Made by a program: the position numbers and the translations under genes | DNA from: Rhizobium lentis | GTDB taxonomy: Bacteria > Pseudomonadota > Alphaproteobacteria > Rhizobiales > Rhizobiaceae | Direction of reading: 5' to 3' | Length of the DNA: 64,000 nucleotides | NCBI RefSeq assembly: GCF_017352135.1 | Contig: NZ_CP071454.1 | Span: forward strand, 186,001-250,000 | The notes under the pieces: generated by a model | The model's database searches: none | Seen by the model: the letters and a program-made list of their open reading frames with translations, nothing else | What the model was told of the DNA's origin: nothing | Shown: in pieces, positions 16,365 through 24,133 of the stretch | Layout: each line of letters begins with the position of its first letter | How positions within the stretch are numbered: the stretch's first letter is position 1

Positions 16365-17696
16365 ATGTCCGAATCCGCGGGCGGGCTCCTCGACTATGTC
16401 GGGATATTCGCCGTGATTTTTCTCGTGGCCGCCAACGGCTTTTTCGTCGCTGCCGAATTTGCGATGGTGTCCGTCAGGCGCAGCCGCGTCGCCGAGCTCG
16501 TCGCCGCGGGCCGGATGAATGCCAAGGCCCTTCAACGCGCCGTCGACAATCTCGACGCCAATCTCGCAGCCACCCAGCTCGGCATCACCATCTCTTCGCT
16601 GGCGCTCGGCTGGGTCGGCGAACCGGCGCTTGCCCACCTGATCGAGCCCCTGCTCTCCTGGCTGCCCGGGCGATGGGCGACGACGGGCGCCCACACCGTC
16701 GCCATCGTCATCGCCTTCGTCATCATCACCGCGCTGCACATCGTGCTTGGCGAACTCGCCCCGAAGAGCCTGGCGCTCCAGCGCAGCGAAGCCACCTCGC
16801 TTGCCGTGGTGCGCCCACTCGGCTTCTTCCTGGTGCTGTTCAAACCGGCGATCTTCACATTGAACGGCATGGGCAATCTCGTGCTCAAGGCCGTCGGGCT
16901 TCGTGCCGGAACCGGGGAATCCTCCTTCCACTCGCCGCAGGAGCTGAAGCTCCTGGTCGCCGAAAGCCAGGAGGCCGGACTCTTGAATCCGGTGCAGCAG
17001 CAGCTGGTCGAGCGGGTGTTCAATATCGGCGACCGGCCGATCTCCGACATCATGACGCCGCGCCTCGATATCGAATGGTTCGATGCCGATGACAGCGAAG
17101 CCGAGATCCTGAAGACGATCCGCGAATGCAGCCATGAACAGCTGCTGGTCGCCCGCGGCTCGATCGACGAGCCGATCGGCATGGTCTTGAAGAAGGATCT
17201 TCTCGACCAGGTGCTCGATGGCGGCAAGGTGCGGCCGATGGATGTGATCAAGCAGCCCCTGGTGCTGCATGAGGGCACCAAGGTCGTGCGCGTGATCGAC
17301 AGCTTCAAGGCCTCGCCGGTGCGGCTTGCCATCGTCATCGACGAATATGGCAGCCTCGAAGGCATCGTCACCCAGACCGATCTGCTCGAAGCCATCGCCG
17401 GCGATCTGCCGGGCGCCGACGAGGAGCCCGATATCGTCGTCCGCGAAGACGGTTCGCTGCTGATCGACGCTATGATGCCTGCCTTCGACGCCTTCGAACG
17501 GCTGGGCCTCAAGGATCGCCCCGACGCTGACTTTCACACGCTCGCCGGCTTCGCGCTACATCAGCTCCAGCATATCCCCGAAACAGGCGAAACCTTCCTC
17601 TTCGAAGACTGGCGCTTCGAGGTGATCGACATGGACGGCATGCGCATCGACAAGATGCTGGCGACCCGCGTCCCGGCGGACAGAGTAGAGGGCTAG
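16365..17696 (+). CDS. CNNM/CorC-type hemolysin-family membrane protein with CBS domains
   Basis: The product is 443 residues. The N-terminal DUF21/CNNM domain has about four membrane segments (residues about 10-150, including LAATQLGITISSLALGWVGE and ELAPKSLALQ). A CBS pair (about 215-335, with DIMTPRLDIEWFDAD and IVIDEYGSLEGIVTQTDLLE) and a CorC_HlyC domain follow. These proteins are linked to Mg or Co efflux rather than haemolysis. GAGG upstream supports ATG 16365. The stop overlaps that of convergent chrA. Confidence 0.88.
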   Translation: MSESAGGLLDYVGIFAVIFLVAANGFFVAAEFAMVSVRRSRVAELVAAGRMNAKALQRAVDNLDANLAATQLGITISSLALGWVGEPALAHLIEPLLSWLPGRWATTGAHTVAIVIAFVIITALHIVLGELAPKSLALQRSEATSLAVVRPLGFFLVLFKPAIFTLNGMGNLVLKAVGLRAGTGESSFHSPQELKLLVAESQEAGLLNPVQQQLVERVFNIGDRPISDIMTPRLDIEWFDADDSEAEILKTIRECSHEQLLVARGSIDEPIGMVLKKDLLDQVLDGGKVRPMDVIKQPLVLHEGTKVVRVIDSFKASPVRLAIVIDEYGSLEGIVTQTDLLEAIAGDLPGADEEPDIVVREDGSLLIDAMMPAFDAFERLGLKDRPDADFHTLAGFALHQLQHIPETGETFLFEDWRFEVIDMDGMRIDKMLATRVPADRVEG

Positions 17697-19114
17697 CTCA
17701 CCGCCAGCGTCCAGAGCATGCCTGCGATCGCGCAGGCAAGGAGCGTCGTGATAACAGAGGTCTTGAACCGGAAGATTGCGACGGCGGCGGCGGCGGCGAG
17801 CGCGATCGCCGACGGCACGGCCGATTGCAGCACGGGAACGTCGAGCTGCAGGCTGCCGAAACTGACCGAGGCGACCTCGGCAAACAGCGTGTGCAGGCCG
17901 AACCAGATCGCGAGATTGAGGATGACCCCGACCACCGCCGCCGTGATCGCCGACATGGCGCCGGCGAGCGCCACATTGCCGCGGAGCTTTTCGATGAAGG
18001 GCGCGCCGAGGAAGATCCAGAGGAAGCAGGGCACGAAGGTCACCCATGTCGTCAGGATCGCGGCGAGCGTGGCGGCGAGCATCGGATCGAGCGACCCGGG
18101 ATTGCGAAAGGCGCCCATGAAACCGACGAATTGAACAACCATGATGAGCGGCCCCGGCGTCGTCTCGGCCATGCCGAGGCCATCGAGCATCTCGCCGGGT
18201 TTCAGCCAGCCGAAATGCTGCACGGCCTCCTGCGCGACATAGGCGAGCACTGCATAGGCGCCGCCGAAGGTGACCACCGCCATCTTGCTGAAGAACAGGC
18301 TGATCTGGCTGAAGACGTTGCCCGGTCCGAAGAATACGTAAAGTGTGGCGACGGGCACGAGCCAGAGGGCGAGCAGTACCGCCGATATGCGCAGCGACCA
18401 GGCGAGGTTGGGACGCGCATGATCAGGTATGCCCTCGCCGAGCGCCGAGTCGGCATCCGACAGCACCGCGCCGCTTGCGGCCTTGTGGCCGCCGCCCGGG
18501 CTGAAGGCGGCAATCCCGAACCGGCCGCCGAGGAAACCGGCAATAGCGGCGGCCAGCACGATCAGCGGGAATTGCACGTGAAGGAAGAAGATGGCGACGA
18601 AGGCCGCGGCGGCGATGGCAAGCATGACGCGGTTTCTCAGCGCCCGGCCGCCGATGCGGATGACCGCCTGCACGACGACAGCCAACACGGCCGCCTTCAG
18701 CCCGAAGAAAAGCCCGGCGACGATGCCGACGCTGCCATAGGCCGCATAGATGTAGCTGAGGCCGAGGATCGACAGGAAGCCCGGCAGCACGAAGAGCACG
18801 CCGGCCACGAGACCACCCCATGTGCGATGCATCAGCCAGCCGATATAGACGGCGAGCTGCTGCGCCTCCGGGCCGGGCAGCAGCATGCAATAATTCAGGG
18901 CATGCAGGAAACGGTGCTCGCCTATCCATCGTTTCTCGTCGACGATGATCCGGTGCATGACGGCGATCTGGCCGGCCGGGCCGCCGAAACTCAAGGCGGC
19001 GACGCGCAGCCAGACCCGGAAGGCTTCTGCGAACGAGACACCGTGATGATGCCCCTCGCCCGCGCTCTTCTTCCCCGCCTGCCCGGCGGGCGCATTCTCC
19101 GTCATCTCGACCAT
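17693..19114 (-). CDS. chrA: Chromate transporter ChrA (long, two-domain form)
   Basis: The product is 473 residues, the usual length of fused bidomain CHR proteins, with about ten membrane helices. Each half carries a CHR motif. The first has ALSFGGPAGQIAVMHRIIV and MLLPGPEAQQLAVYIGWL. The second has VVTFGGAYAVLAYVAQEAV and MAETTPGPLIMVVQFVGF. The family exports chromate, driven by the membrane potential. A His-rich linker (GEGHHHGVSF) precedes helix 1. The ChrB-type gene is upstream with a 1-bp gap, so they form an operon. An ATG at 19114 replaces a long upstream frame that shadows the neighbour. Confidence 0.92.
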   Translation of the reverse strand: MVEMTENAPAGQAGKKSAGEGHHHGVSFAEAFRVWLRVAALSFGGPAGQIAVMHRIIVDEKRWIGEHRFLHALNYCMLLPGPEAQQLAVYIGWLMHRTWGGLVAGVLFVLPGFLSILGLSYIYAAYGSVGIVAGLFFGLKAAVLAVVVQAVIRIGGRALRNRVMLAIAAAAFVAIFFLHVQFPLIVLAAAIAGFLGGRFGIAAFSPGGGHKAASGAVLSDADSALGEGIPDHARPNLAWSLRISAVLLALWLVPVATLYVFFGPGNVFSQISLFFSKMAVVTFGGAYAVLAYVAQEAVQHFGWLKPGEMLDGLGMAETTPGPLIMVVQFVGFMGAFRNPGSLDPMLAATLAAILTTWVTFVPCFLWIFLGAPFIEKLRGNVALAGAMSAITAAVVGVILNLAIWFGLHTLFAEVASVSFGSLQLDVPVLQSAVPSAIALAAAAAVAIFRFKTSVITTLLACAIAGMLWTLAVS

Positions 19115-19115
19115 C

Positions 19116-19931
19116 TCATGCTCTTTTCTTCGGCGCGGGCCAATTGTGTGTTTCCTCGGTCGCGTCGCGGCACCAGCGGAAGAAGGCATCGTAGAGAAGC
19201 ATTCCGGCCTCGAGCTGCTCCAGATCGTCGGAATACATTCTGGAGAGGCCGAGAGAGGCGGCAAGCAGTCCGGCCGCCTCGGGCGCAAGATCCGGCCTCG
19301 CGGTATCGGCCGCTCTGACGATCCTCGCGAGGCGCAGAAGTGGCTCGGACGCCAGCCCGAACTCCTCGACCATAACGTCGAAAGTGCAGAGTTCCCCGCG
19401 ATGGCTCCAGAACACGTCCTCAATATCGAAGGGTACTGCCCCGAAGCGCTCGCCGACGGCGATAACCTCAGGCGCCGGCACGAACAGGAAGACGGCGTTC
19501 GGATCGACGAAACGCCGGATCAGCCACGGACAGGCGATGCGGTCGATTTTCGGCCGCGCCCGCGTCACCCACACGGTACGCCCCTGCTCGTCTCGGCGCG
19601 GCAGCTTCGCCTCGGGCACGACAGGCCCAACCGCGACCCAGGCCTCGAAGCCGCCTTCGAGGCTTTCCGCTTCGATCCCGGCATGTCTGAGATAGGCGGC
19701 GACGCCATGGCTGAGCTTGGCGCCCCTCTGGCAGATCACGACGGCGGCATCGGCATCGATGCTGTGCGCCCAGGAGCCGACCTCGGTATGGTCGCGCCGG
19801 GTCGAGCCCGGCACCAGGCGAGGATCGAGCGCGAAATCCTCTTCCGTGCGCACATCGATGATACAGGGCGCACCGGGGGTTCCGATGAGGCGGCTGAGCT
19901 TGTCGGGAGATATTTCGAGAAATGACGGCAT
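19116..19931 (-). CDS. Rhodanese-ChrB fusion, chromate resistance protein
   Basis: The product is 271 residues. Residues 1-110 are a rhodanese domain (CIIDVRTEEDF and VVICQRGAKLSHGVAAYLR, the latter giving the active-site Cys loop). From about 120 onward is the ChrB domain, beginning WVTRARPKIDRIACPWLIRRF. ChrB proteins act with ChrA in chromate resistance, as regulators or accessory factors. The fused rhodanese suggests sulfur or redox handling. The ATG follows GGAGGGACGCGTC. The 380 bp upstream up to 20313 holds no gene that I can support. Confidence 0.87.
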   Translation of the reverse strand: MPSFLEISPDKLSRLIGTPGAPCIIDVRTEEDFALDPRLVPGSTRRDHTEVGSWAHSIDADAAVVICQRGAKLSHGVAAYLRHAGIEAESLEGGFEAWVAVGPVVPEAKLPRRDEQGRTVWVTRARPKIDRIACPWLIRRFVDPNAVFLFVPAPEVIAVGERFGAVPFDIEDVFWSHRGELCTFDVMVEEFGLASEPLLRLARIVRAADTARPDLAPEAAGLLAASLGLSRMYSDDLEQLEAGMLLYDAFFRWCRDATEETHNWPAPKKRA

Positions 19932-20313
19932 GACGCGTCCCTCCGTTGATCGGTTTTACCGGACGCGATTCTTCAGCATGGCGCCTCGTGGGGTGATCGC
20001 GACCCCAGAACCAAAGCATTGGCAAAGAGACCCAGTCCTGTCAAGGACGGCGCATTCGCTGCGGTGAGGACTGTCTACATGGCGGCTGTGCTGTGTGTAT
20101 GACGGGCGACGAGCATTTCGGGTGTCATCCTGCCCAAGCCCTTCGCTTGCCGCTCAAGGCAGGAGCATAAGCGAAGGGCAATACAGAGTAATCACCGCCG
20201 CTCAAGGAGCTGCTCAAAGCCCAAAAACCCCGCCAACACAGGCACTTCGGCCCCAGAATGGAACAAAAAGCCCACTCGGCCATTTCTCTCTCACCGAAAC
20301 AGGAGAAAGTACC

Positions 20314-20625
20314 ATGACGTACGACCCCAATAATGCCAACGACCCGAACCGCCCGCTGAACCCAAATCTGGACCTGCGCACCACGCCCGGTACGCGCAGC
20401 AGCAACACGTGGGTCGTCTGGGTTGCTGCATTGGCCGTGATCGCTGTCGCTGCATTCGCCTATTCGCAGTGGAGCAGCACCCCCGGCACCTCCCCGGACA
20501 CGACAGCTTCCACGACCCAATCCGAGCCGGCACCGGCTAAGCCGATCGCTCCTACCGATAACAGCGCAACGCCTGCCCCGGCACCTGCGCCAGCCACTCC
20601 GCCGGCTGCCCCTGCCCAGCAGTAA
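20314..20625 (+). CDS. Small single-pass membrane protein with Pro/Ala/Thr-rich tail
   Basis: The product is 103 residues. A hydrophilic N-terminus rich in Asn/Pro (NNANDPNRPLNPNLD) is followed by one membrane helix (VVWVAALAVIAVAAFAY, about 34-50). A low-complexity tail of Thr, Ser, Pro and Ala completes it. AGGAGAAAGTACC gives a strong RBS for ATG 20314. The layout resembles rhizobial small membrane-anchored hypothetical proteins. The tail probably lies in the periplasm. No function was recognised. Confidence 0.7.
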   Translation: MTYDPNNANDPNRPLNPNLDLRTTPGTRSSNTWVVWVAALAVIAVAAFAYSQWSSTPGTSPDTTASTTQSEPAPAKPIAPTDNSATPAPAPAPATPPAAPAQQ

Positions 20626-20658
20626 CCGCTGCACGGTTTAGGTAAGTCGCGCTGGATA

Positions 20659-20694
20659 CCTCCTTGGCGTATCCCGCAGGATACGCCAAGGAGG
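20659..20694. repeat. Perfect 16-bp stem-loop downstream of the small membrane protein
   Basis: CCTCCTTGGCGTATCC and its exact complement flank CGCA. It lies 33 bp after the stop codon and has no T run. It may act as a 3' stabiliser or a bidirectional terminator. Confidence 0.55.
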
Positions 20695-20786
20695 ATCTAT
20701 GCGTATACGGCGGGGCATCCCTCACCTCGAGATCGATCCAGATTTTCGGTCATGCCATCGGTACCAGCTTCTTTCTTTAGAAAACC

Positions 20787-20815
20787 CTTGAATATCTCCA
20801 GGCAGTCTCCTACCT
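20787..20815 (+). promoter_or_regulatory. Promoter candidate for the putative sRNA
   Basis: CTTGAA (20787-20792) and CTACCT (20810-20815) are 17 bp apart and resemble the rhizobial CTTGAC/CTATAT consensus. Confidence 0.5.
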
Positions 20816-20820
20816 AGGAT

Positions 20821-20919
20821 ATATTGAAATTTGTCTCTGACGGCTGACCACGGATGTACTGGCAGCCGTCATTGAGACAGATCGAGGAAGGTCGGTGCGA
20901 GTTTCGCCCGGCCTTTTTT
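20821..20919 (+). ncRNA. Candidate trans-type small RNA (about 99 nt) ending in an intrinsic terminator
   Basis: No coding frame fits here, but the layout is that of a free-standing sRNA. A CTTGAA-N17-CTACCT promoter lies just upstream. Then comes a stable hairpin in which TGTCTC and TGACGGCTG (20832-20846) pair with CAGCCGTCA and GAGACA (20863-20879) around a 16-nt loop. The RNA ends in AGGTCGG/CCGGCCT followed by a T run (20889-20919). The unpaired 5' end and the linker 20880-20888 could contact targets. I cannot match it to a named rhizobial sRNA family from memory. Confidence 0.55.
20889..20919 (+). terminator. Rho-independent terminator of the putative sRNA
   Basis: AGGTCGG pairs with CCGGCCT (one G-U) across a 12-nt loop and is followed by five further T residues. 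No protein gene on the plus strand ends just before it. Confidence 0.7.
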
Positions 20920-20995
20920 CTTGCCCCTGCCGGAAGGACACGCGTACACAGACGTCGGCGCTTGAGGCAGACGCGGTCGGCGCCTGCCGGCGAGA

Positions 20996-21301
20996 TTAGT
21001 TCGGGATCCTGTTGTAGAAGGATTGGGGATCGTACACGCACTCATAGTCGAGACGGCACATTTTGCCGTCCGCGTCCCTCACCGTTGCAGTGTCATACTT
21101 GTCACCCAGATTGCATCTGGCCGGCGGATAACGGAAGCTGCGGCCGCCGATGCCCATGCGCACGAAAACTGCCTTCTCCTTGCGGATGATCTGCGCAAGC
21201 TTCTCGCAGCTGTGATCCCTGGCTTTGACCTCGACCGCCTCGACGGCAAGGGCGGCTGCGGACGGAAACAATAGGAAGAACGCCACGGCGACGCTTTTCA
21301 T
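20996..21301 (-). CDS. Small secreted protein with conserved cysteines (paralogue A)
   Basis: The product is 101 residues. An N-terminal signal peptide ends near AALAVEA. The mature part has four cysteines, in DHSCEKL, PARCNLG, KMCRLD and YECVYD, which could form two disulfides. Conserved blocks with the neighbour at 21393-21689 include RDHSC, GGRSFRYPPA and YxCVxDP. The pair is a tandem duplication. No named family was recognised; a periplasmic binding or inhibitor role is possible. Confidence 0.7.
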   Translation of the reverse strand: MKSVAVAFFLLFPSAAALAVEAVEVKARDHSCEKLAQIIRKEKAVFVRMGIGGRSFRYPPARCNLGDKYDTATVRDADGKMCRLDYECVYDPQSFYNRIPN

Positions 21302-21392
21302 GGAAGCTCCTGAATATCAGAGTATGAGGAATGGCGAAATGTGTGAGCGGTTTTCGGATGACATCCGGCGCAATTGACGACGAAATTCCGAT

Positions 21393-21689
21393 CTAGGGGA
21401 AATTATAGGGCGACGCCGGGTCGAACACGCAAGCATAATCCAGAACGCAAGCCCTCCCTTCAGCATCGCGAACGCTCGTCGTGACGCGCTTGTCGCCCAT
21501 GTTGCACTGTGCGGGCGGATAGCGGAAACTGCGGCCGCCAAGACCGACACGGACAAAGACCTTTTTATTCTGCCGGATGATCCGTGCAAGCTCGCCGCAG
21601 CTGTGATCGCCTGCTCTGACCTCGATTGCCCCTGCGGCAAACACCGGCAGAGGCAACGATAAAGCTACAACGACAATGACGATTCTCAT
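21393..21689 (-). CDS. Small secreted protein with conserved cysteines (paralogue B)
   Basis: The product is 98 residues, with a signal peptide ending near VFAAGA. Cysteines in DHSCGEL, PAQCNMG, RACVLD and YACVFDP sit at the same positions as in paralogue A, and GLGGRSFRYPPAQC is nearly identical. ATG 21689 is preferred over an extension to 21809 because it starts directly with the signal peptide. It lies 91 bp upstream of paralogue A in the same direction. Function is unknown. Confidence 0.7.
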   Translation of the reverse strand: MRIVIVVVALSLPLPVFAAGAIEVRAGDHSCGELARIIRQNKKVFVRVGLGGRSFRYPPAQCNMGDKRVTTSVRDAEGRACVLDYACVFDPASPYNFP

Positions 21690-21832
21690 GGACCCTCCGA
21701 TTTGTGAGAGGGACATAGGGCGCGCAGATCGACGCAGCCAGCCCTGCGGCCGGTCCGCAACATACCGCCTGCCTCGAAACAAGGCCGGGCGGACCCGGCC
21801 TCGATGCAATTAATCAATCTTATCAAGAAGAA

Positions 21833-21908
<76 letters not shown>

Positions 21909-22029
21909 GTTCGCGCTTGGCTGCGCGGTGTGACGGGGCGTATAAACAGGATCGGCTGGCTTGTCCAGCGCATCGGCGAAAATTCTTTGGTTAATCTCAA
22001 AGATTTTTCTGCATGGCTGAAATGCGGGA

Positions 22030-22112
22030 CATGATCCTGAAATTCGAAATCGATTTTCGGAAAGGATTATGGGCAGATTCAAAGTGATAGCGCGTCCTGC
22101 CGGACGCGCAGC
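22030..22112. repeat. Palindromic intergenic repeat (RIME-like)
   Basis: GCGCGTCC/GGACGCGC (22090-22109, 4-nt loop) follows an imperfect palindrome around AAATCGATTTTCGGAAAGG. The pattern resembles the mosaic intergenic elements of rhizobia. Identity with RIME was not checked. No gene is seen in this 216-bp gap. Confidence 0.5.
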
Positions 22113-22124
22113 ACTCGCATAAAA

Positions 22125-23036
22125 TCAAAGGTCGAGCGTGCCGCTGGCCAGCCGCACCGCCTGGCCGCCGATGCGCGCGTTGGAAATTGCCCCGCCCTCG
22201 ACATCGATATGCAGGTGGATGAAAGACGGACGCCCCATCTCCAAGCCCTGCTCGATCATGATCGGGTGGTGCCCGTCCGTCAGCCGGTCAAAATGGCGGA
22301 TTGCGCCGGAGAGGGCGGCGGCCGCCGCGCCTGTGGCCGGATCCTCGACGAGGCCCATGCCGCTGGCGAACATACGCGCATGGAACTTCGCCACGTGGTT
22401 GACGCCGCCGCGGCAATAGACATAGGCCGAGGCGAGAGCGCCATCGGCGAAAGGCACGATCTTCTCCCAAAGCTGCGGATCGAATTCCACCCGCTGCGCC
22501 GTGCCGACATCATGCACCGGAATGAGCAGAAACGGAACACCGGCGCTCCAGACCGAGGGGACGTGATTTTCGAAGCCTATTTCGGTGACCTTCAAGGACA
22601 GCGCATCGGCGATGCCGAGCTTGTCGAGCGGCATGACGGCCTGCTGCGATTTGCGCGGCAGGTCGAATTCGGCAAAGCTCGCCTCGCCCTCCCGCAGCCG
22701 CACCGCGCAGCGCACCGGCCCGATATTTTCCTCGAGCACCGTCACGAGATCGAGCGCCGCTGCGCCATGGGCCCGCTCGGCCAGCGCGATCGCCGTGCCG
22801 ACCGTTGGATGGCCGGCAAAAGGCAGCTCGCGGCCCGGCGTGAAGATTCTGAGCTTCGCCGCATAGGCGGGGTTGGTCGAAGGCTGCACGAAAACCGTCT
22901 CGGAGAGATTGATCTCTCGGGTGATCGCCTGCATTGCCTCGTCGCTGAGATCATCCCCGTCGAAGACTACCGCCAGCGGGTTGCCGGCAAGCTTTCGATC
23001 GGTGAACACGTCATAGACGCTGTAGCTTCGCGCCAC
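22125..23036 (-). CDS. PhzF-family isomerase-like protein
   Basis: The product is 303 residues with the duplicated PhzF/DapF-like fold. Recognisable blocks are YDVFTDRKLAGNPLAVV at the N-terminus, INLSETVFV with the conserved catalytic-type Glu, FAGHPTVGTA near residue 75, and VEDPATGAAAAALSGAI near residue 235. Apart from phenazine producers, rhizobial members have unknown substrates and probably isomerise small metabolites. I prefer GTG 23036 because AAGGAGG lies 6 bp before it. The 326-bp gap upstream contains only a palindromic repeat. Confidence 0.85.
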   Translation of the reverse strand: MARSYSVYDVFTDRKLAGNPLAVVFDGDDLSDEAMQAITREINLSETVFVQPSTNPAYAAKLRIFTPGRELPFAGHPTVGTAIALAERAHGAAALDLVTVLEENIGPVRCAVRLREGEASFAEFDLPRKSQQAVMPLDKLGIADALSLKVTEIGFENHVPSVWSAGVPFLLIPVHDVGTAQRVEFDPQLWEKIVPFADGALASAYVYCRGGVNHVAKFHARMFASGMGLVEDPATGAAAAALSGAIRHFDRLTDGHHPIMIEQGLEMGRPSFIHLHIDVEGGAISNARIGGQAVRLASGTLDL

Positions 23037-23245
23037 CTCGGCCTCCTTGAATCGATCCTCGCGTCGCCAACCTGCCCGACCAAGCCGTCGAGTGCAAGGC
23101 GCTATGTCCGCTAAGAACAACCCATCTCCGGCAGGAAACGCCGACAGTCGCGGATTTATGCGTGATTGTTAATGAAAACGATCTTGTTTTTCGGGAGGGT
23201 GGTGTTGGAGCGCGTGCGAACGCGCGGCTGTCCCGGGAATGGAGA

Positions 23246-23324
23246 GGGTGCATCATGCTTACGCGCCGGTGTGCCCGTGGGACACCCAGGCACGCCGGCG
23301 CAGGGATCTAGACACGCTGCACCC
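23246..23324. repeat. Nested palindromic intergenic repeat
   Basis: An outer pair, GGGTGCA/TGCACCC, encloses CGCCGGTGTGCC/GGCACGCCGGCG (one G-U). This is the only structure in the 23037-23362 gap. Confidence 0.5.
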
Positions 23325-23362
23325 GAGGATGCCTCACCCCTTGGTTTCCTGGCCTCTACATC

Positions 23363-24133
23363 TCACACACCGCCCCTGCCGAAATACCAATCAAGGACCG
23401 GCAGCATGGAGACATTATACGGATTGGCCTCATGATCGGCCGACCGGATCGCCACCGCGCCTGCGATTTCCTTATCTTCAGCGACCAGCATGTGGGCCTC
23501 GATCCGCTCGACCATCTCGTCGGCCGTCAAATCGAAGCGGAAGAGGCGCATCAGCGTCACCGTACGCCTGGCGTGGCTGGCGTAGAGCCCCTGCTCCGCC
23601 ACGGAATCGGAAAGGTCGAGGCCGGTCTCCTCCAGAACCTCGCGGCGCATGTTGGCCTCGACATCGCAGCGCCCGTCGACAATATCCTCGGGCTCCAGCG
23701 AGCCGGCGGCGAAATAGACCTGGCCGGGATTGGCAGTGTGTGCGCCCATTCGGATCGCCACCAAAGCGCCATCCGAGCTTTCAAGCACCGGGTAAGCGAA
23801 AATGTGCAGTCCGCCCTGGCGCTGCGGCTGCCGCCGCCAGTGCATGAACGCGGAAAAGGGCGTCACATAACCCTCGCCGGAAATCCCGTCTTCACCGAGC
23901 GACAGTCGTTGCTGGAAGATGAGGCGCCCGTCGAAGAGTGCCGGATTGGCGGCCGTCTCCCTTACCCAGTTTTCGCGGATCGCCGCTTCCTCGGCCGCGA
24001 CGAAAGGATGGGTGCCGGGCAGGATCTTGAGATCGACGCCGGCGATCGGGAAGACCGTGGCTTCCGGCGGCCAGCCGGCGAAATCATCGGAAAAATCTGC
24101 GTTTGGAGACTTCACGTTCAAATTGGTTTTCAT
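23363..24133 (-). CDS. Nudix hydrolase-family protein
   Basis: The product is 256 residues. The Nudix helix is visible as REVLEETGLDL near residues 163-173, after a loop beginning AAGSLEPED. The spacing before RE is slightly longer than in the canonical box. Nudix enzymes hydrolyse nucleoside diphosphates linked to another group; the substrate is unknown here. The ATG overlaps the stop of the EEP-family gene upstream by 4 bp, so the two are translated together. Confidence 0.8.
   Translation of the reverse strand: MKTNLNVKSPNADFSDDFAGWPPEATVFPIAGVDLKILPGTHPFVAAEEAAIRENWVRETAANPALFDGRLIFQQRLSLGEDGISGEGYVTPFSAFMHWRRQPQRQGGLHIFAYPVLESSDGALVAIRMGAHTANPGQVYFAAGSLEPEDIVDGRCDVEANMRREVLEETGLDLSDSVAEQGLYASHARRTVTLMRLFRFDLTADEMVERIEAHMLVAEDKEIAGAVAIRSADHEANPYNVSMLPVLDWYFGRGGV

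Noticed and set aside
17825..19318. Plus-strand open frame of 497 codons
   Set aside because: It is antisense to chrA and the ChrB-type gene and rich in Arg, Glu and Gly with no domain. Both minus-strand genes have clear family motifs.
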